The translations under genes and the position numbers were made by a program. A stretch of 7,569 nt of DNA. Origin: Candidatus Nomurabacteria bacterium RIFOXYD2_FULL_35_12 (GTDB taxonomy: Bacteria; Patescibacteriota; Minisyncoccia; Phycocordibacterales; UBA9973). The notes under the pieces are model-generated. The model was given only the letters and a program-made list of their open reading frames with translations. It had not been told where the DNA came from and did not search any database. Shown one piece after another: positions 5,580 through 7,569 of the stretch. Positions within the stretch are counted from its first letter, which is position 1. Each line of letters starts with the position of its first letter. Where the stretch lies: positions 23,078-30,646 of the forward strand of contig MFWK01000016.1 of NCBI GenBank assembly GCA_001786365.1, written 5' to 3'.

Positions 5580-5597
5580 TCCCGATGCCCATCGGGA
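5580..5597. repeat. 7-bp hairpin in the GIY-YIG leader
   Basis: TCCCGAT (5580-5586), loop GCCC, ATCGGGA (5591-5597), a perfect stem. In the mRNA it lies between the tRNA-derived leader and the ATG at 5574 and includes part of the purine-rich ribosome site, so it could limit translation. Confidence 0.6.
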
Positions 5598-5601
5598 CGT
5601 T

Positions 5602-5624
5602 TCTACCGGATGAGCTATGGGCCC
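5602..5624 (-). pseudogene. tRNA-Ala 5' fragment (23-bp direct repeat)
   Basis: A perfect copy of nucleotides 1-23 of the tRNA-Ala at 5267-5289, in the same orientation and 335 bp away. It breaks inside the 3' strand of the D stem. It lies between a promoter-like -10 (5656-5661) and the GIY-YIG gene, so it is probably the 5' end left behind when the tRNA was split or duplicated by insertion. Confidence 0.9.
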
Positions 5625-5655
5625 TAAATTAGTCAAAAGTTCTTAAAGTTCATAA

Positions 5656-5661
5656 AGTATA
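5656..5661 (-). promoter_or_regulatory. probable former tRNA-Ala promoter, now before GIY-YIG
   Basis: TATACT on the minus strand, with transcription start expected near 5649, about 25 nt before the tRNA fragment. No convincing -35 is visible at 16-18 nt. The surrounding 5625-5760 is AT-rich, has repeated ACTTT-like runs, and holds no gene. Confidence 0.45.
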
Positions 5662-5760
5662 AAGAAAACGTATTTGTATTAACTTTACAACTTTTTACTT
5701 TCAACTTTATAACTATTTGGTATTCTATCTTATTTTATCAATAATGCAAATTAGATAATG

Positions 5761-6018
5761 TTATTTTGGACAAACGAATTCGCATTTTGGGGGAGTGCGT
5801 CCGACATAGGAACCATCAGGGCATTGCTTTGCATCCATCGTGCAGGCTATGGGTTTTATATTTGAGCATTTAGTTATAGGTTCACTTTGTTTTGGATTTC
5901 CATGTTTTACCCAGACGCCATTTTGGCATAGCCAAGTATCTTCATTTGAAGAGAATCTCGCAAAAGCTAATGCGAAAAATATTATAGCTATAATTAAAAT
6001 AATATTTCTTTTTGTCAT
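5761..6018 (-). CDS. secreted or membrane-anchored six-cysteine small protein
   Basis: An 85-residue protein. A basic start and hydrophobic residues 5-20 form a signal peptide or anchor. The rest carries six cysteines (31, 51, 59, 66, 79, 83), with TWLCQNGVWVKHGNP near 28-42 and a C-terminal motif CTMDAKQCPDGSYVGR then CEFVCP. I know such C-terminal motifs as recurrent in Patescibacteria envelope proteins, without an established function. The spacing does not fit a Kazal inhibitor. It starts 5 nt after the upstream gene's stop and has no Shine-Dalgarno, so it is the second gene of a two-gene operon. Confidence 0.85.
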   Translation of the reverse strand: MTKRNIILIIAIIFFALAFARFSSNEDTWLCQNGVWVKHGNPKQSEPITKCSNIKPIACTMDAKQCPDGSYVGRTPPKCEFVCPK

Positions 6019-6023
6019 ATTTT

Positions 6024-6290
6024 TTACTTAAAACACTTATTCCAAAAGAAAGCCATGAGCCATCCAAAAACATAGCCGACGATGAATGTCACGACTACGA
6101 GCGTGATAGCTTTTACAAAATCAAAAGGCATTATCATGACTGGTGTGATAATCATGTGCACGCTCAAGATAAAATTTAGGAGTGCTTGAGCCAAGCCAAA
6201 TGCAACTAAAAGACTCCACACAAGGTGAAAGAAGCTGATAAGAAAACCAAAAGTCAAACCTGTTTTATTTTTATTTATTTGCATATCCAT
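6024..6290 (-). CDS. 88-residue membrane protein with three helices
   Basis: Hydrophobic segments lie at about 11-31, 35-52 and 60-82, with a basic start (NKNKTG) and a WNKCFK tail. No enzymatic motif. From memory, proteins of the same length and pattern (LVWSLLVAFGLAQ, then a TFIVGYVFGW helix) are common in Parcubacteria, still uncharacterised. The ATG at 6290 is used; the next in-frame Met two codons later is equally possible and neither has a Shine-Dalgarno. It is the first gene of the operon driven from 6361-6369. Confidence 0.85.
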   Translation of the reverse strand: MDMQINKNKTGLTFGFLISFFHLVWSLLVAFGLAQALLNFILSVHMIITPVMIMPFDFVKAITLVVVTFIVGYVFGWLMAFFWNKCFK

Positions 6291-6305
6291 AAATTTTTTT
6301 TAATT

Positions 6306-6333
6306 TCAGCCATAGGCTGATCCGCCTTTGGCG
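6306..6333. repeat. two small hairpins in the operon leader
   Basis: TCAGCC-ATA-GGCTGA (6306-6320) and CGCC-TTT-GGCG (6323-6333), both perfect, in the about 64-nt untranslated leader of the 6290-5761 operon. Their role is unknown. Confidence 0.5.
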
Positions 6334-6360
6334 AAAATTGTTAAAACTAATAATATGATA

Positions 6361-6369
6361 ATTATAGCA
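6361..6369 (-). promoter_or_regulatory. extended -10 promoter of the 6290-5761 operon
   Basis: On the minus strand TGC-TATAAT, within GTATGCTATAAT; transcription start expected near 6354. No -35 at proper spacing, as is usual for extended -10 promoters. The same GTATGCTATA core occurs at 2057-2065 on the plus strand. The rest of 6370-6510 shows no gene and no clear terminator for the DsrE gene. Confidence 0.6.
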
Positions 6370-6510
6370 TACCCTAACTGGCTCCACATAGTATACAAAT
6401 TCAGAACAAAAGTGCAATGGGCAAAGGTTAAAAGTGAGCTTAAATTTAGTGGTTTTCTTGAATTTTTCCCGAACCTATCACTTCAAAATTTAGACTAGGA
6501 AGTGTTTTTA

Positions 6511-6834
6511 TTAAAATACTAAAACTTTATCTGAACTATCAATCATTTCAAGTAAGGCAGACATTGTAGAAATCGGGCATACACTGCTTTCTTCCTTTCC
6601 TCGTAATTTCATACAAGAACCACAGGCATAGATATTGCCCTTTAGATTTTTAAATTCAGCTACTTTTGTAGAAATATCAAAATCTTTAGTGTCAGATATA
6701 GTTTCTAATTCTGAACCTTCGCTCATTAAAAAAATTTCTGCTTGATGACCAGCTTTAAGTGTTGTAATACCCAAACGAAATGTATTCCATACATGTTCAG
6801 GTTTATTTGATTGTAAGATAATGCCAAGTTTCAT
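6511..6834 (-). CDS. DsrE-family protein
   Basis: A 107-residue cytoplasmic protein of the DsrE/DsrF/TusD-like fold. Seen: MKLGIILQSN as first strand, then WNTFRLGITTLKAGHQAEIFLMSEG, a conserved YACGSCMKLRG (69-79) with C71 and C74, C86, and a closing SSDKVLVF strand. Family members carry or bind sulfur on the conserved cysteine in sulfur-relay or tRNA-thiolation complexes, but many stand-alone members have no known role; no sulfur-relay partner is visible here. The length is normal for the family. The start is set by a TATAAT ending 7 nt before the ATG, implying a leaderless mRNA. Confidence 0.88.
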   Translation of the reverse strand: MKLGIILQSNKPEHVWNTFRLGITTLKAGHQAEIFLMSEGSELETISDTKDFDISTKVAEFKNLKGNIYACGSCMKLRGKEESSVCPISTMSALLEMIDSSDKVLVF

Positions 6835-6841
6835 AAAACGA

Positions 6842-6847
6842 ATTATA
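6842..6847 (-). promoter_or_regulatory. -10 box placed for a leaderless DsrE mRNA
   Basis: TATAAT on the minus strand, with 7 nt between it and the ATG at 6834, so transcription would begin at or 1 nt from the start codon. No good -35 is visible. Confidence 0.6.
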
Positions 6848-7001
6848 TCAAATTAGATTGAAACTCGCTGGCTCCCTCTATACAACAAAATCCGAACTCA
6901 TTTTCAAAACAATACTGAAAGCTAATCTCACGCTCGACTTTTTTCTTTTCTCTAAAGTTATTGCTACGCTCGACTAATGTGCTAATTCAAAATGCGGACT
7001 C

Positions 7002-7046
7002 GGAAAATGGAAACAAAATTTTTGGGGATTTGGATTTCCATTTTCC
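7002..7046. repeat. 12-bp perfect inverted repeat, 21-nt spacer
   Basis: GGAAAATGGAAA (7002-7013) and TTTCCATTTTCC (7035-7046). No following T-tract, so not an ordinary terminator. Confidence 0.75.
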
Positions 7047-7077
7047 TCGGCTGTATCTTTTGGCGAGATTTCAAATT

Positions 7078-7128
7078 CTGCCCGCAGGAGAAACTCAAAA
7101 TCAAAATTCAAAACATTGTCTCGGGCAG
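7078..7128. repeat. 7-bp GC-rich inverted repeat, 37-nt spacer
   Basis: CTGCCCG (7078-7084) and CGGGCAG (7122-7128), enclosing an A-rich stretch of CAAAAT-like near-repeats. It precedes the large structured element. Confidence 0.6.
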
Positions 7129-7233
7129 ATTGTACCATATTTATATTTTAGTGATTATGTAAAGTTAAGGGTTGCACCCTCGGCATCTGCCTCGGGCATT
7201 TCCGCTAGGGCTACGAGTGCCTAGATGCTAGGT

Positions 7234-7273
7234 ATGGGAACGGCTCAAATACCAAGAAATGAGCCGTTCCCAT
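7234..7273. repeat. 14-bp perfect hairpin within the large element
   Basis: ATGGGAACGGCTCA (7234-7247) pairs fully with TGAGCCGTTCCCAT (7260-7273) over a 12-nt A-rich loop. Confidence 0.9.
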
Positions 7274-7280
7274 TCTTCTT

Positions 7281-7304
7281 GGGGAGAGGAAGTTTCCTCT
7301 CCCC
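7281..7304. repeat. 10-bp perfect hairpin within the large element
   Basis: GGGGAGAGGA (7281-7290) pairs with TCCTCTCCCC (7295-7304) over the loop AGTT. It starts 7 nt after the preceding hairpin and is not followed by a T-tract. Confidence 0.9.
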
Positions 7305-7309
7305 GGGTC

Positions 7310-7339
7310 GGGCTCTCCTCGATTACGAGGAGTCTGCCC
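7310..7339. repeat. bulged hairpin within the large element
   Basis: CTCCTCG-ATTA-CGAGGAG (7315-7332), extended by GGGC (7310-7313) with GCCC (7336-7339) across a small internal loop. Confidence 0.85.
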
Positions 7340-7569
7340 TCGCCATCCCCACTCTACGTTTTTCAATATTATGTTTATTGTGTCGCTTTCGCTTTCGAGA
7401 ACTCATTTCAATTCGGGAAGGCACTCGTACCTTTAGTAATGGACACCCTAGCGGAAATGCCCGAGGCAGAATACGTGTGCTTGACCCACGCCACCCATTC
7501 GCGCACAGATTAACTCCCTACGTATTCTAATCAGAAGCTTGGACGGAATTAATTAATAATTGGGAAGGC

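Larger units (their letters stand above)
6848..7168. other. noncoding region with short repeats and long hairpins
   Basis: No credible gene: the open frame at 6961-7224 is low-complexity translation without a ribosome site. ACGCTCGACT occurs twice (6930-6939 and 6966-6975), each near a GCTAAT. Two long-loop hairpins follow at 7002-7046 and 7078-7128. Confidence 0.6.
7169..7487. repeat. large nested inverted-repeat element (structured RNA or palindromic element)
   Basis: A perfect 25-bp inverted repeat (7186-7210 with 7446-7470) encloses a second perfect 10-bp helix (7212-7221 with 7420-7429). The right arm has about 16 extra bases between the two helices. Outside, GGGT (7169-7172) can pair with ACCC (7484-7487), and GCAC (7174-7177) with GTGC (7477-7480). 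Between the inner arms sit three strong hairpins (7234-7273, 7281-7304, 7310-7339). The block is much richer in G and C than the rest of the window. Overlapping open frames in two plus-strand phases have no ribosome site or recognisable product, so they are read as chance. No terminal target-site duplication is visible. No known RNA family is recognised. Confidence 0.7.

Noticed and set aside
6378..6400. CTGGCTCC followed by TATAC, resembling 6868-6890
   Set aside because: Similarity is short and imperfect with differing spacing; it could be a diverged repeat but chance is not excluded in AT-rich DNA.
6961..7224. Open frame of 87 codons
   Set aside because: It crosses two inverted repeats and an A-rich low-complexity stretch, with no ribosome site and no recognisable product.
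7169..7487. tmRNA, SRP RNA or group I/II intron as identity of the large structure
   Set aside because: I see no tRNA-like end with a tag frame, no SRP GGAAG-type core, and no intron core or domain V motif.
6930..7487. CRISPR array
   Set aside because: The repeats are inverted, of unequal length and not regularly spaced; ACGCTCGACT occurs only twice.
7225..7530. Open frame of 101 codons (and an 84-codon one at 7259-7513)
   Set aside because: Both overlap the same nested hairpins in different phases, lack a ribosome site, have an Arg/Ser/Pro-rich composition typical of translated GC-rich noncoding DNA, and match no family I recognise.

Overview
The window looks like chromosomal DNA of an AT-rich bacterium, most likely from the Patescibacteria (CPR, Parcubacteria-like). 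The placement is inferred from style, not from a marker tree: very small membrane and cysteine-rich proteins that I associate with that group, a half-size EamA transporter, a single-domain GIY-YIG protein, a compact RNase P RNA, genes almost without Shine-Dalgarno sites, and two -10 boxes placed for leaderless mRNAs.

Left part (1-2640). The 3' part of a tRNA-guanine transglycosylase gene (tgt) carries an in-frame, GC-rich palindromic insertion. It overlaps a membrane-anchored DUF192 protein gene. Facing them is the RNase P RNA gene (rnpB, minus strand) with a clear promoter and terminator. The rnpB promoter and a second, divergent promoter appear to share one self-complementary -35 box (TTGCAA). 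The second promoter would make an ~85-nt structured RNA ending at a perfect UUCG-loop terminator. A short EamA-type transporter gene follows.

Middle (2627-5122). A four-helix membrane protein gene converges on the transporter and overlaps it by 9 bp. Its 5' end lies in a dispersed inverted repeat. After ~340 bp of noncoding DNA comes a plus-strand cluster: a 241-residue protein of unknown function with an R-x5-H motif, a 17-codon ORF, and three small membrane proteins, all packed within a few bases of each other or nearly so.

Right-middle (5214-6834, all minus strand). An intact tRNA-Ala(UGC) gene with encoded CCA lies just downstream of a GIY-YIG gene. A perfect 23-bp copy of the tRNA 5' part sits just upstream of that gene, so the nuclease gene lies between direct repeats of the tRNA and appears to use the old tRNA promoter. 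Next come a two-gene operon of small envelope proteins behind an extended -10 promoter, and a DsrE-family gene whose -10 box ends 7 nt before its ATG.

Right end (6848-7569). I see no credible protein gene. It holds several long hairpins and, at 7169-7487, a compositionally distinct GC-rich structure: a perfect 25-bp inverted repeat plus a 10-bp inner helix enclosing three strong hairpins. It could be a structured RNA or a small palindromic mobile element, and with the tRNA/GIY-YIG arrangement it is the most interesting part of the window.
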